Shown one piece after another: positions 1 to 10,000 of a DNA stretch of 60,170 bases. The notes beneath the pieces are model-generated. The model saw nothing but the letters and a program-made list of their open reading frames with translations. It had not been told where the DNA came from and ran no database searches. The DNA is from JAHDCJ01 sp039028895 (GTDB lineage Bacteria; Bacteroidota; Bacteroidia; Chitinophagales; Saprospiraceae). Position numbers and translations under genes: made by a program. Positions within the stretch are counted from its first letter, which is position 1. The number at the start of each line of letters is the position of its first letter. The stretch covers positions 1-60,170 of the forward strand of contig JBCCHF010000041.1 of the NCBI GenBank assembly GCA_039028895.1, read 5' to 3'.

Positions 1-347
1 AAAATTCTGGGCTTACACATTATAAATGCCAGTCAATATATCCGTTTGAAAAGTTAGTATTGTGGGTTAAATATTGTATATTTAAGATATGAACCCATTA
101 AAATTGCTACTACCTTAACGATAGTGTCATATTTTTGGGTTCTCCGAATTTCAACCACAAATCCTTTTCTTTCTACCATCAAATCACTTTGTGACTTAAC
201 CAATTTTTGTTCGTCACAAAGTGACAATAAAATCATTCTGGCTACCAGGAATTATCCTGACAAAAACAGAATGATATATGACGTATTGGTAACCCAACTC
301 TCACATTAAGGTTTGTTTCGGATTAATTCAAAAACGTATTACCTGCT
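1..347. other. Gene-free left edge
   Basis: No convincing coding sequence is present. The short open frames on both strands lack a start context or any recognisable protein pattern. The stretch is AT-rich and contains one clear inverted repeat (listed separately at 184-224). It presumably holds the promoter of the gene starting at 348, but I see no exact TAnnTTTG box; the nearest is a TAAGGTTTG with one extra base just after position 300. Confidence 0.5.
184..224. repeat. Inverted repeat built of two TCAC-N3-GTGA palindromes
   Basis: The arms TCACTTTGTGAC (184-195) and GTCACAAAGTGA (213-224) are perfectly complementary over 12 bp with a 17-nt spacer. Each arm is itself a near-palindrome (TCAC-TTT-GTGA and TCAC-AAA-GTGA). 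The element could be a pair of operator half-sites or an RNA hairpin. There is no T-run after it, so a terminator is unlikely. It lies 120-160 bp before the first gene. Confidence 0.5.
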
Positions 348-1442
348 ATGATCCGCAAAGTCTACTTTTTGTTGATACTGTCCCTGGTCTTTTTTAATGC
401 AAATGCACAGAACATTGGTATTGGCACATCTGCACCGGATTACTCGCTTGACATAAATGGAAATCTGGGAATCAACGATTTCATTTACCATAACGATGAC
501 GGAAGTGATACCTGGATCGGTTTTCCAACTGACAATTCAATCGAAATTGTAGTTGGCAACCAACGTCTTATCCTGTCTAATGATGCAACCAAAGAGCTTC
601 GTTTCAATCCTGACAATAATGACTATAATGTTATTATCGTGGCAGATGGCATTGAGCACCTGTTTAACGCCGATACTGAAGACGGCCGGATAGGCATTGG
701 AACTGCAGAACCACAATATCTTCTGGATGTTAACGGGAGCATGAGTGTTGCTGATTATATTTTTCACAGAGATGATTCTGACTCCTATTTTGGTTTCCTC
801 GGCGATAATGTTTTGGATTTCAGACTTAATAGCTACCGCATTCTGCGACTTGAAGGAAATACCAATGCTGCCATCATTAACCCGGATGCAACTCAGGCTG
901 ACTTTATTATAGTTGCAGATGGTATTGAACACTTATTTTATGCCAACACCACTGACAAATATGTAGGTATCGGCACTTCTGAACCTGAACATTTACTCGA
1001 TGTAAATGGTAATTTCAGAGTCATTGGTGACCAGATAGAACACTTAATATATGCAGATGCTATTCTCGGCCGAGTAGGTATTGGAACCGATATGCCCTCT
1101 ATGGCCCTGGAAGTTGTGGGCGGAGCAAAAGTTGATGAATTGATTGTTGGCTCTTCTGTGGGAACAGCTTTCAAAGGATTACAAAGCGGTGAAACCGTAG
1201 TCACAACAAATAGTCTTACAGGAGAATCTGTTTTAACTTCCATCTCTTTCCCAAATGGTGGTTTCGACAACACTCCAACTTTAATTGCAACTGCAGTAAA
1301 CTTGAATGGCCCGAATGGATTAACCTTTGCTGTAACTGTTACCTCAATTACATCAACAGGGGCTGTCCTCAATATAGATAAAGTCACCAATGATCAAGGT
1401 TGGACCGATGACATTAAAATAAATTGGCTTGCATGGGAATAA
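348..1442 (+). CDS. Secreted protein with GIGT-P-LDVNG repeats
   Basis: A predicted secreted protein of 364 residues with a Sec signal peptide (residues 1-20, ending NANAQ). The mature part carries four copies of a module that opens with (V/I)GIGT..P...L(D/E)V.G and continues with stretches such as DFIIVADGIEHL. This GIGT/LDVNG pattern is common in Bacteroidota surface proteins and in phage tail-fibre-like proteins, where it precedes a beta-rich or trimeric region. The last 110 residues lack the repeat, look like a small beta domain and end in INWLAWE. The gene overlaps the next CDS by 10 bp, so the two are probably translated together. Function unknown; a surface or filament role is inference. 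Confidence 0.8.
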   Translation: MIRKVYFLLILSLVFFNANAQNIGIGTSAPDYSLDINGNLGINDFIYHNDDGSDTWIGFPTDNSIEIVVGNQRLILSNDATKELRFNPDNNDYNVIIVADGIEHLFNADTEDGRIGIGTAEPQYLLDVNGSMSVADYIFHRDDSDSYFGFLGDNVLDFRLNSYRILRLEGNTNAAIINPDATQADFIIVADGIEHLFYANTTDKYVGIGTSEPEHLLDVNGNFRVIGDQIEHLIYADAILGRVGIGTDMPSMALEVVGGAKVDELIVGSSVGTAFKGLQSGETVVTTNSLTGESVLTSISFPNGGFDNTPTLIATAVNLNGPNGLTFAVTVTSITSTGAVLNIDKVTNDQGWTDDIKINWLAWE

Positions 1443-3058
1443 CTCTGTTTGGCAAACATATTATCACATTTTTAACGCAGTATCTCTGTAAATTACTTGC
1501 AGGGATTTTGCTGTTTTTGGTGATAGCTACAACAGATTTAAGTGCTCAGTGGGGGCAAGACCTGTTTATCCAGGGAAGTCTCTTTATCGAGCCTGGGGCA
1601 GGGTTGTTTATCCAAGGGAACGTTTCTATCGAAACCGCTGATGGAGAATTATCCCATATGGGAGTAATGGAAATGGAAGGTAATCTTTCTAAAGACAGTA
1701 ACAGCAAATTTATCTCCTCTTTGAATAGCCTTATTGTTTTTCGAAACGACTCCTATAATTCTTCAAATGTTCAATGGATAGAAGGCGACTTCACGGGTAC
1801 TAATGCTTTTGGCAGACTGGAAATTGATAATCACTCTGCTGAGCCTGGCTTGCATCTTGCGACTCATGATATTGAGATCAGGCAACAGGTTGACTTTAAA
1901 GTTGGCAACCTGGTTACAGTTCCTCCTCCTGGCGAAGGTTTCACACCTGTTTTTAACAAATTGATTGTATCAAGGAATGAGCCGGGAACTTTTACAGGTG
2001 ATCTTATCAACAATTTCATCGAAGGTCGATTGCGTCAGAATATTCGGGATAACCGAACGTATTATTTACCAATTGGGCCCATTGCCAGTAACATTGGTAG
2101 TCAACCTCTTGAACTCACCTACTACTCAGGGCCTAATACTTACCTGGAACTCGAGTTTACGGAGGGTGCGTTTACAACTCCCGGGGTAACAGCTACCTGT
2201 GATGTAGGGTCTCCTCCAGGCAATATTGGAACACCCGATGGTATCACCGACCAGGTAATGATTGATTGTGTTGCCGGAGGTAAATGGGAAGTTACTACCA
2301 ACGCTACAAATGTACTTTACGATATTAACTTGTTCCCAAGTCCAACCCTGCTTGCGCAATGCAATTCCGCATTGCACTGGCTGGCAAAGGATAGCAACTT
2401 GCTGAGTAATTGTCCAATAACAGGGTATAGTGCAGAAGGACTGACCAGCTTTTCTTTCTTTGATATCCCTTCAGTAGTAGACCCATCAAGCAGCGTGATT
2501 TTACCAATAGAGTTAATTGAATTTACAGCTAAGGGTCTTAATGATTATATTGAATTGAATTGGCTTACTGCATCCGAAGTTAACAGCGATGGCTTCGAAA
2601 TTGAAAAAAGCCTCGATGGCAGTACCTTTGAACGAATAGGATGGGTCGCCGCACAGGGCAATACTTCCTTACTATCTTCATATGCTTTTCAGGATATAAA
2701 CGTCCAGAAAAATAAGGTGTATTACTATCGTTTGAAAATGATCGACCTTGACGGACATTTCGAATATTCAGAAGTCCGAACAGCATTACTCGAAGCCTCA
2801 AACCAGGTAACTGATGCCAGGGTTTACCCGAATCCAATTAATCCTGACACACATCGTCTAAACTATACTGCCTTATTAAGCGGGGATATTACAATCTCTC
2901 TTTTTAATGCACTCGGTGCCGAAGTATTCACAAGGTTTGACCATGTGACTGAAGGGTTCAACACGTTGGAACTGCAGGGTGTTTCAAGCGGCGTATACCA
3001 TATTGTACTCCAAGACGAAGTCTATACCAGGCGGGGTACTGTAGTAGTAAGCTACTAG
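1433..3058 (+). CDS. T9SS-exported surface protein with C-terminal sorting domain
   Basis: A predicted exported protein of 541 residues from ATG 1433; a TTG at 1424 would add three residues. The long signal peptide has a hydrophobic core around residues 20-36 and ends LSAQ. The N-terminal third repeats LFIQG-type beta strands, as in beta-helical proteins. About residues 355-450 form an Ig/fibronectin-like module containing LNWLTASEVNSDGFEIEKS, which is typical of the region just before the sorting signal. The final 75 residues match the T9SS type A sorting domain: YPNPINPD at the start, the strand pattern DITISLFNALGAEV, then GVYHIVL. The ATG lies inside the upstream gene (10-bp overlap), which suggests translational coupling. 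Ligand or enzymatic activity unknown. Confidence 0.85.
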   Translation: MGITLFGKHIITFLTQYLCKLLAGILLFLVIATTDLSAQWGQDLFIQGSLFIEPGAGLFIQGNVSIETADGELSHMGVMEMEGNLSKDSNSKFISSLNSLIVFRNDSYNSSNVQWIEGDFTGTNAFGRLEIDNHSAEPGLHLATHDIEIRQQVDFKVGNLVTVPPPGEGFTPVFNKLIVSRNEPGTFTGDLINNFIEGRLRQNIRDNRTYYLPIGPIASNIGSQPLELTYYSGPNTYLELEFTEGAFTTPGVTATCDVGSPPGNIGTPDGITDQVMIDCVAGGKWEVTTNATNVLYDINLFPSPTLLAQCNSALHWLAKDSNLLSNCPITGYSAEGLTSFSFFDIPSVVDPSSSVILPIELIEFTAKGLNDYIELNWLTASEVNSDGFEIEKSLDGSTFERIGWVAAQGNTSLLSSYAFQDINVQKNKVYYYRLKMIDLDGHFEYSEVRTALLEASNQVTDARVYPNPINPDTHRLNYTALLSGDITISLFNALGAEVFTRFDHVTEGFNTLELQGVSSGVYHIVLQDEVYTRRGTVVVSY

Positions 3059-3192
3059 CCTTTCCCATTATTTAATTGAAATTCTCGTATTTTGAATTGT
3101 CTTTCATCAAAAGGCCATCCAACCAAATACCCCATTTGCGTTAGCTCATAATTGGTTGCGATTCCGTTCATTTGTAGAAACGAACAGCAAAT

Positions 3193-3828
3193 ATGCCTTC
3201 AGAAAACATCCACGTAGCCATCGTTGAAGACGATAATGATATCAGGGAAACGCTTGCCCTCATTATTAATGGTACTCCTGGTTTCACTTGTAAACTGGTG
3301 TACAGCGACTGCGAAAGCGCAATAGCTGACCTGCCTAACCAATATGCGAGAGTAGTCTTAATGGATATCCAGTTACCTGGAAAATCTGGAATCGAAGGAG
3401 TACGCATCCTTAAACCTAAACTCAATGAGGTAGATTTTGTCATGTTATCTATTCAACAAGATGACGAATCCATTTTCAATGCGATTAAAGCTGGTGCTTC
3501 AGGGTACCTGGTCAAAGACACCCCTCCGGCAGAATTACTCCGGGCGATCACAGAAGTATGCCAGGGAGGAGCACCTATGAGTGCCAATATTGCCCGGAAA
3601 GTCATCCAGTCTTTTCATGCCTCAACAGTAGCTCCCAGCCCACTGTCTGAGCGGGAAACTGAGATTCTGAAATTCCTTTGTGAGGGTCAAAATTACCGCA
3701 CCATTGCTGAAAAGCTCTTTGTTAGTCCACACACCGTTCGCACCCACATCAAAAATATTTATAAAAAGCTTCATGTTTCTTCCCGTGCGGAGGCTGTACG
3801 AAAGGCTGTTGATGACAGATTAGTTTAA
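3193..3828 (+). CDS. LuxR/NarL-family response regulator
   Basis: A two-component response regulator of 211 residues. The receiver domain (about 6-125) shows the acidic pair D13/D14, phospho-acceptor D58 in VVLMDIQLPG, S86 in MLSIQ and K108 in YLVKD, so it should be phosphorylatable. The C-terminal LuxR-type helix-turn-helix (about 149-206) begins LSERETEIL and has the recognition helix region VSPHTVRTHIKNIYKKL. No sensor kinase is adjacent, so it is an orphan here. In Bacteroidota such regulators are usually paired with 7TMR or TPR-type histidine kinases encoded elsewhere. The start ATG is the first in frame. Confidence 0.95.
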   Translation: MPSENIHVAIVEDDNDIRETLALIINGTPGFTCKLVYSDCESAIADLPNQYARVVLMDIQLPGKSGIEGVRILKPKLNEVDFVMLSIQQDDESIFNAIKAGASGYLVKDTPPAELLRAITEVCQGGAPMSANIARKVIQSFHASTVAPSPLSERETEILKFLCEGQNYRTIAEKLFVSPHTVRTHIKNIYKKLHVSSRAEAVRKAVDDRLV

Positions 3829-3919
3829 ATCTCTCTTCACCATTTTAGGGTATCACCTTCACTAATGTGCCAATTCAAATTACCTCATTTGGGTGATGGT
3901 CCGCTCGGTTTCTCCCCCA

Positions 3920-3927
3920 TACCTTTG
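3920..3927 (+). promoter_or_regulatory. Possible Bacteroidota -7 box (TACCTTTG)
   Basis: TACCTTTG fits the TAnnTTTG -7 consensus of Bacteroidota and lies 70 bp before the small secreted-protein gene at 3997. No matching TTG -33 element is found at the expected spacing, so this is only a candidate. Confidence 0.3.
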
Positions 3928-3996
3928 TCCTGACAACATTCCGGAAACGGGAAATATTCCTTATCGGAAAATTTATAACCTCAAATAATTATCAGG

Positions 3997-4398
3997 ATGA
4001 AAACTTTAAAAAATCTTACAGGAATCTTATTTGCTGCCATTTTCATAATGGCATTTACAACAACTAGTTATGCTGGCGATGCAACAGCTTCAGCTACAGC
4101 AAATGGCGGAGAACAATGCGGATGTATTTCTTCCGTAAAAACTGGTGCAGGTGCTTTAACCATTAAAAGTATCACAGTGACTGACCTATATGGCAAAGAA
4201 ACGGTATTGAAACCATCAGAATATACAATTGAAGGTAACGGCTCAACTTCACCTACAATCAAATTTCACAATCCACTAGCAGAAAATTCTCACGTGTATG
4301 TGGAGATGACGACGAGTCGTACAGGTGATCATGGCTATATGAAAATGACTTTGAAGAAACCTACCTCAACAAGAAACGGCATAAAGTGCAACTGTTAA
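3997..4398 (+). CDS. Small secreted protein, function unknown
   Basis: A 133-residue protein with a clear Sec signal peptide (about 1-26, ending SYAG). The mature chain starts with an Ala/Thr-rich stretch, has a CGC pair near residue 46 and ends in CNC, so it probably forms disulfides outside the cytoplasm. The middle part (IKSITVTDLYGKETVLKPSEY) looks like alternating beta strands. I do not recognise the family. It heads a run of small secreted-protein genes, with 47 bp to the next. Confidence 0.75.
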   Translation: MKTLKNLTGILFAAIFIMAFTTTSYAGDATASATANGGEQCGCISSVKTGAGALTIKSITVTDLYGKETVLKPSEYTIEGNGSTSPTIKFHNPLAENSHVYVEMTTSRTGDHGYMKMTLKKPTSTRNGIKCNC

Positions 4399-4445
4399 TG
4401 TAAAGGAGCGAGCACCCTTCCCGTTCAACCAAAAAAATATTAGAC

Positions 4446-4892
4446 ATGAAACTATTAACAACATGCCTCATGGTGACCTTCATGATGATTTTCAGTATTG
4501 AATCCTGGGGCCAAAGAGCAAAAAAACACTACCCTCCTTGTAACTATGAACGTAACCAGGAAATTGGTACCTGGAAAATCATAAGTGACGGAAAAGTAAT
4601 CAACAAAGGTGTACTCAACTTCGGTGATGAAGACAAACTAGACGATGACCTTTGGGATGAATGTGAAAATGACAGACTTTGGTTTGAGCCCTGTGATTTT
4701 GAAACCGCAGACCGTTTTATTGACCAATTTTACAGCTATAAGTTTGACAGAGTAACTATTGTTTTCGATGTCGCAGTAACAGTTACACCACCTGACCCCG
4801 ATGCATTCATTGGGGTAGTTAAACACAAATTCAGGTTTGATAATGCAGAGAAACAATACCAATACTTGTCAACAGAAGGATGTGAGGAATGA
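4446..4892 (+). CDS. Small secreted protein, lipocalin-like GTW motif (copy 1)
   Basis: A 148-residue secreted protein; the signal peptide ends ESWGQ near residue 22. The core begins IGTWKIISDGK and continues GVLNFGDED, a GxW start reminiscent of lipocalin-like folds. It has five cysteines and ends TEGCEE. The neighbour 32 bp downstream has the same plan (GTWTIEFEG, GQLDFFDDD, ending EGCD), so the two are tandem paralogs, and a decayed third copy follows at 5394. Acidic overall. Function unknown; the lipocalin-like idea is inference. Confidence 0.75.
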   Translation: MKLLTTCLMVTFMMIFSIESWGQRAKKHYPPCNYERNQEIGTWKIISDGKVINKGVLNFGDEDKLDDDLWDECENDRLWFEPCDFETADRFIDQFYSYKFDRVTIVFDVAVTVTPPDPDAFIGVVKHKFRFDNAEKQYQYLSTEGCEE

Positions 4893-4924
4893 GATATTCA
4901 TTCCTATGAAATAAATCAAAAAGC

Positions 4925-5380
4925 ATGAAAGTCATTCACTTATTCATCGCAGCAGCAATCATATTATCCTTTGGATTTTCGGAATACTCCAATAATACTG
5001 GAAATCCAATGGGAGCAGCAGTTAATTATGCCATTACCGGAACTTGGACCATTGAATTTGAAGGGAATATATTGTCATCTGGACAGCTTGACTTTTTTGA
5101 TGACGATCTGAGGGATAATCCTTTGTGGACTCAAAAAGACGGCCAACCTGAGTTAAACGCATGTGATCCAAAAAAAATGGAATTTTTCCTTGAAACTAAT
5201 GTTGACCTTGCATTTCTCGACAAAAGTTCACAAAAAAGAAAAGTACTTGAATGCCTCCTGGAATTGGAAGACCGAAACGATAAGCTTCTTGATAAAACTA
5301 TCACACACTTGGCAACATATAGTCTATCGGAAGAAGGAGAAGCAGGATTTGGCTCAATTAGTATTGAAGGCTGTGATTGA
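4925..5380 (+). CDS. Small secreted protein, lipocalin-like GTW motif (copy 2)
   Basis: A 151-residue paralog of the preceding gene with a hydrophobic signal segment (about 5-19). It shares GTW-I-x3-G-x5-G-L-F-D near residue 40 and the C-terminal EGC tail. The region between them has diverged strongly and contains a charged helix (QKRKVLECLLELEDRND). Spacing suggests one transcription unit with the genes from 3997 on. Function unknown. Confidence 0.75.
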   Translation: MKVIHLFIAAAIILSFGFSEYSNNTGNPMGAAVNYAITGTWTIEFEGNILSSGQLDFFDDDLRDNPLWTQKDGQPELNACDPKKMEFFLETNVDLAFLDKSSQKRKVLECLLELEDRNDKLLDKTITHLATYSLSEEGEAGFGSISIEGCD

Positions 5381-5393
5381 TAAACAAAATCCT

Positions 5394-5638
5394 ATGAAAA
5401 TAGCATCCGCATTAGCGGACTACACAACATAGGGATCAGGAAAATTTCAGCCGATGGCAAAGAAATGCTTAGAGGAGACTTAAACCCTAACAATGAAGAT
5501 GAACGAGAAGATGTTAGCGAAATAATTTTTAATACAGATACGGATCCAATACTAAAGATTGATCCGGTTAGCATAACGATGATAAAATTCGGGGCAACCC
5601 TCGAAACAACCCGCAAGCATGGGATGCGACAACTATAA
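5394..5638 (+). pseudogene. Decayed third copy of the GTW secreted-protein family
   Basis: An ATG at 5394 gives only 12 codons before a stop at 5433-5435. In another frame, from about 5429 to the stop at 5636-5638, the reading IGIRKISADGK, then RGDLNPNNEDERED, matches the IGTWKIISDGK / GVLNFGDED part of the copy at 4446. That frame has no ATG, lacks a signal peptide and lacks the EGC tail. This is best read as a frameshifted remnant of a third tandem copy. An unusual start (ATT/ATC) cannot be excluded but seems unlikely. Confidence 0.6.
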
Positions 5639-5741
5639 GCACCCCTCCTACAACCTATTGTTAATCAAATTATTGCGAAATGATCCATTGGAAAACATTA
5701 CACATGGACAGCCATTCGCAACTCCAAAATCAACTTAAATC

Positions 5742-6977
5742 ATGAAAAAGTTAAGTCTTTTATTCTGCCTGCTCATTCTATTCTGCGCTCCCGAAATTTC
5801 TAATGCGCAGAAATTCAACATTTTCAAAAATGCAAAAAACAAGGCCGAAAATGAAGTCAATAAAAAAGTAGACAAAACCATTGAGGGTGTTTTTAATCCA
5901 AAGAAAAAAAAGAAGGAAAAGGAAACACCAACTCCCACAGAAACCCCGGCAGATGCTCCGGCAAATACAAATCCGCCGGAAAGTCCCAATTCAAACTCAG
6001 ATTCAAACTCAAACTCAGGTAATGAGGATGTAAAAGGCAATATAGAACCAGCACCAGAATTGACTGCCGTAAAAAGCGATTTCGTAGCCGGGGATAAGAT
6101 AATTTTCGAGGATGATCAGGCGTATGAACAAATGGGAGAATTTCCTTCAAAATGGGATCTTGACTATGGCACAATTGAGAATGCGCAATTTGATGGTCAA
6201 AATGTAATTGCCTTTGCTTCAACAGGAAAGATAATGCCCCTGATGACAAAGGAAACTTATTTAACTGAGGTCTTCACCATTGAGTTTGACTGTTACTTCC
6301 ATCGTGTCGGCAATGAGGGTTATACCATCCATTTTGACAAGATCTCTTCAATAAGGGTCAATTACAATAATGCCCATTTCAAAGGCAGTATGTCAAAAGC
6401 CAATTCAGTAGGCCTTGAGGCCGGATGGCGGCACGTATCCTTGTCTTTCAATCAAAGAGCACTAAAGGTGTATCTCAATGGAGAAAGGGTACTTAACATC
6501 CCCAACCTTAAGGAAAAACCTACCAAACTTTTGATCAGTGCTCTTAGCCATAGTGCTTCTAAAGGCAAGCCGGCAATGATTAAAAATATACGGATAGCAG
6601 AAGGTGGTGTAAAACTCTACGACAGACTCATGTCTGAAGGCAAAATCATCACCTCCGATATTCATTTCGATTATAACAAAGCTACTTTAAAGCCGACATC
6701 TTTAAAAGAGATTCGAAAAATTGTCGACCTAATGGCAGAACATCCTAATCTGAAGATCAGTATTGAAGGGCATACCGATAGTGATGGATCCGAAACCTCC
6801 AACCAAACACTATCTGAGGAAAGAGCCGAAGCCGTCCGTATCGCAATGATCAATTTCGGAATAGCAGGCGAAAGACTTACTTCGAAGGGTCTCGGAGAAT
6901 CCAACCCGATTGACTCCAATGAAACCCACGAGGGCAAAGCCAGGAACAGGCGGGTTGAATTCGTTTTAATAAGGTAA
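5742..6977 (+). CDS. OmpA-family protein with LamG-like middle domain
   Basis: A 411-residue envelope protein. The signal peptide ends SNAQ (about residue 22). Next comes a short charged helix and a lysine run (about 53-61), then a Pro/Thr/Asn/Ser linker (about 62-105). The middle (about 115-290) looks like a concanavalin/LamG-type beta sandwich (FTIEFDCYFHR, WRHVSLSFNQ, VYLNGERVLNI). The C-terminal OmpA domain (about 298-411) has IHFDYNKATLKP, the peptidoglycan-binding core EGHTDSDG and the closing KARNRRVEF. It probably tethers the outer membrane or a surface sugar-binding domain to peptidoglycan. It lies 104 bp after the decayed secreted-protein copy. The family call is firm; the ligand is unknown. 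Confidence 0.9.
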   Translation: MKKLSLLFCLLILFCAPEISNAQKFNIFKNAKNKAENEVNKKVDKTIEGVFNPKKKKKEKETPTPTETPADAPANTNPPESPNSNSDSNSNSGNEDVKGNIEPAPELTAVKSDFVAGDKIIFEDDQAYEQMGEFPSKWDLDYGTIENAQFDGQNVIAFASTGKIMPLMTKETYLTEVFTIEFDCYFHRVGNEGYTIHFDKISSIRVNYNNAHFKGSMSKANSVGLEAGWRHVSLSFNQRALKVYLNGERVLNIPNLKEKPTKLLISALSHSASKGKPAMIKNIRIAEGGVKLYDRLMSEGKIITSDIHFDYNKATLKPTSLKEIRKIVDLMAEHPNLKISIEGHTDSDGSETSNQTLSEERAEAVRIAMINFGIAGERLTSKGLGESNPIDSNETHEGKARNRRVEFVLIR

Positions 6978-7019
6978 AACTTTGAATATCACGGCAGAAT
7001 AGTGATTACCAATAGGTTC

Positions 7020-7052
7020 GGGGTCCGGCGACAAAAGAGTTGCCGGACACCC
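7020..7052 (+). other. GC-rich hairpin upstream of the lipase gene
   Basis: GTCCGGC (7023-7029) pairs with GCCGGAC (7042-7048) around a 12-nt loop, and flanking GGG/CCC extends the stem past one bulged base. No T-run follows. It sits between the OmpA gene and the ATG at 7100 and could be an mRNA-stabilising or processing hairpin. Confidence 0.45.
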
Positions 7053-7099
7053 GTCATATTCAGGTATATTGTAAAAAAATTAAGAAAAACCTCAAAATC

Positions 7100-10000
7100 A
7101 TGACCTCCAAAAGTATCACAATCATTTTTGCTGCTCTCCTGCTTATGTTTTGCAGTAGTGACCTCTTAGCACAACAGATTCAATCCATTTCCAATGGAGT
7201 TACAGCGTACAGGCCAGTCGTAAAAAACGGGAGAATCCTCTGGTTTGAAACCAATGGTGGTAGCCATATTTCCAATTTCACAAACAAGGTTTACGTTCAT
7301 GACGGACAGGAGAATAAACTGATCACTGAAGCAGCAAATTGCATCGTTACCGGGTGGCCGGATTTGGACGATCAGGGTAATGTCGCCTATGTTAAAATTG
7401 TCAATAATCAACACCAGGTGTTCCTGTACGATGGTTCAAATCATCTTCAGATTACCAATAACTCCGATATTCCAGGTTCTTCGATCAATATGGGAATGGC
7501 TAATGCCGAATTCACCACTGCCTATCCCCGCATTTTTAACAAAAATATTGTATTCAAGGATATTAGCGGAAATGTCTACATCTATGAAAGAGGCTATCAG
7601 AAAGTCAGAAAATTAAATCTCAATGATGATCAAACGGCTAATTACTACGATGGTAATAACAGCATAGCTGTGCCACTGGGTGCCCATCTCAAGTATTTTG
7701 AGTACCAGGGTAATTATATAACCTGGATCCATGAAAAAAGGATAGATGAAACAAAATCTGAAATCACAGTATTCCAGGCTGATGAATTACTCGATTGGAA
7801 AGTTAAAAAAGTCCATACATTCACTGCCTGGTGTCCAGGGGGAGAAGCCAGCGTAGTTGGAAGAATATTTGATCCCTTTTTTATGGCCTGTGGAGAAGAG
7901 ATTGCCTGGCAATATTATCCTGCTTCCGGCGTATTGAGAGATAACTTTTCCTACGACAATATTCCTGACGACAACTTTAATCAATATCGGACAGACGGTC
8001 ATAAATCTGTGATCATCCAGCACTTTGATGGCAATAATGTCACCACAATCACAGAGAATGTTTTTGTCAAACCTCAAAGTATGCGCATTCAGGGTGGTGC
8101 AATTGTTTGGGCCCAGATAGATAAAGTAAAAAACGGCAAAAAAACAATAGACTATGAGCGGGTTTTTAGATCTAACGGCAGCACCCCATTCCAGGTAGCC
8201 AGCTATACTGAACATCCACCTAAAGGACAAGCCGGCAGTACCAGGTGGAACAATATTATTGATGTGAAAATATGGGGTGGAGAAGTCTTTTGGGTAATGG
8301 ACCAGGTCAAATGCACCCATATGTTCCAGGATTATTGCTCATGGATCGCCACAGAAAAGGTAGGTATTTTCAAGGCAACTTCAGGGAGTAATTCACCAAT
8401 AATCACCCTTGATAATCACACTTTTGGAGGTGGAGGCGAACTGGATAATGGTTTATATGCTTTTATGACTGGAGGACTAACTGCTATCAGGGATATAAAA
8501 GCTATCCAGTTAATGGATGATGATGCGCGCACCCAGGCAATCGTCCAGCTTGTCGATCATAAATCACCAAAAGTAAAACAACTAAAAAAAGATAAACCCT
8601 TTAAAGCCATCAGCGATGTTTTCAGTTTGTACTCGAAAACGATCTCTTCATTCTGCGGAACTGGTGAGACAGGAACCCCGGTCGATATTCTTTCCATGAC
8701 CTTTGAAGTCGAGGCAAATGGTGTAAAGGCTGAGTTGAGTGATATCAAGAAGATCAACTTATACCATGACACTAATAAGAACCAGAAAATTGATCCTGGA
8801 AAAGATAAATTGATTGGATCAACAGAGGACATCTCCTCTTCCCTGAAATTTGAATTTGAAGGTAAAAATGCTTTGTCACTGCCCGCTAAAGACTTTAAAT
8901 TCTTCATTGTAGAGATGGAATTGAAGGAGGTAACCGAGGTTTGCCCATGTAATGAATATGGTGTATCCCTGTATGCCTCAGCGATTGAACTAGATTCTGG
9001 TGATAGTGCACCTCAGTTGACGGGGTCTACGACAGGCATTCTCAAGTTTCCAAAAGCCAAAATTGAAGAATACTGGGGTGACGAACAAGCCTCTTTACCT
9101 AACACGGAATTAAAAGAAAAACTCGGAGTGTTCATCAAAGATTTCCCTGAAAAGTGCGGCATGGCGCATTTCAAAATAGTCAATAAATTCCAGGGAGATA
9201 ATGCCCAGATTATTGATCCTGAGGGTCAAAAAGATGAGGAATTCATTTTTGATTTTGACCGTATCGATAACGATGTCAAAGCCGAAGTAGGGATGATACT
9301 CGGTGAGCGGGAAGGGCTATATAATGTTGAATTCACAGTAGCTTCTGAAGATCAATTCCTTTGCGAAAAACCTCGGTACATTTTCCGTGAGCATGCAGGC
9401 ACCTTAACTTTGCAACTTCTGGACATTAATGATCCCTCTTTTTACGAGGCCACAGCAGATAATAGCCATCCGGACTACAGCTCATGGCAGGTCAAGGTCA
9501 AAGATGATATAGCCAGTCTTTCGGACGGTGGAGAAGGTCGGGCAGCTGCCTTAACTGATGGGTGTAGTAGTCTCCTGGTCAGAGTGAGACTCCAGGGTTT
9601 TCACGAAGTCCCTCCAGGAGAAGTTGAGATCAGTATTTCAGGAGGTTCACCAATGGGTTTCCTAACCCAGGCTGCTGGCACTACCTTACCTCCTGAAAAT
9701 GGGGCAGAAACCTTGTCTACACCTTGGGTGGAAACAGATGGAGGAATAATGGCTTTCGCTTTATACACACCACCACTGAACTTTGAAGATGAAAATGCGA
9801 CTGACCGCAATATCACTTTTACAGCCAGCTATCAACTGCCAGAGGCACCAGAACCTATTAGCGATGAAAAATTTGTAGGTCTATTCCGTCCCCCTATCCT
9901 GTTTGTTCATGGCATGTGGTCGAGCCCTGACACCTGGGGACCGAACTATATGAGCGAGGATCCCAGGTACCGTAAATACCTCGCCGATTACGCAGAATTA

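Noticed and set aside
1965..2189. Open frames inside the T9SS protein gene
   Set aside because: They are out-of-frame shadows of a well-supported coding sequence, as are the similar frames inside the SecA-like, lipase and M19-like genes.
3880..3930. GGGTGATGGTCC segment resembling the start of a fluoride riboswitch
   Set aside because: The conserved pseudoknot and CUGAUGA-like elements of that class are missing, and the next gene is a small secreted protein, not a fluoride exporter.
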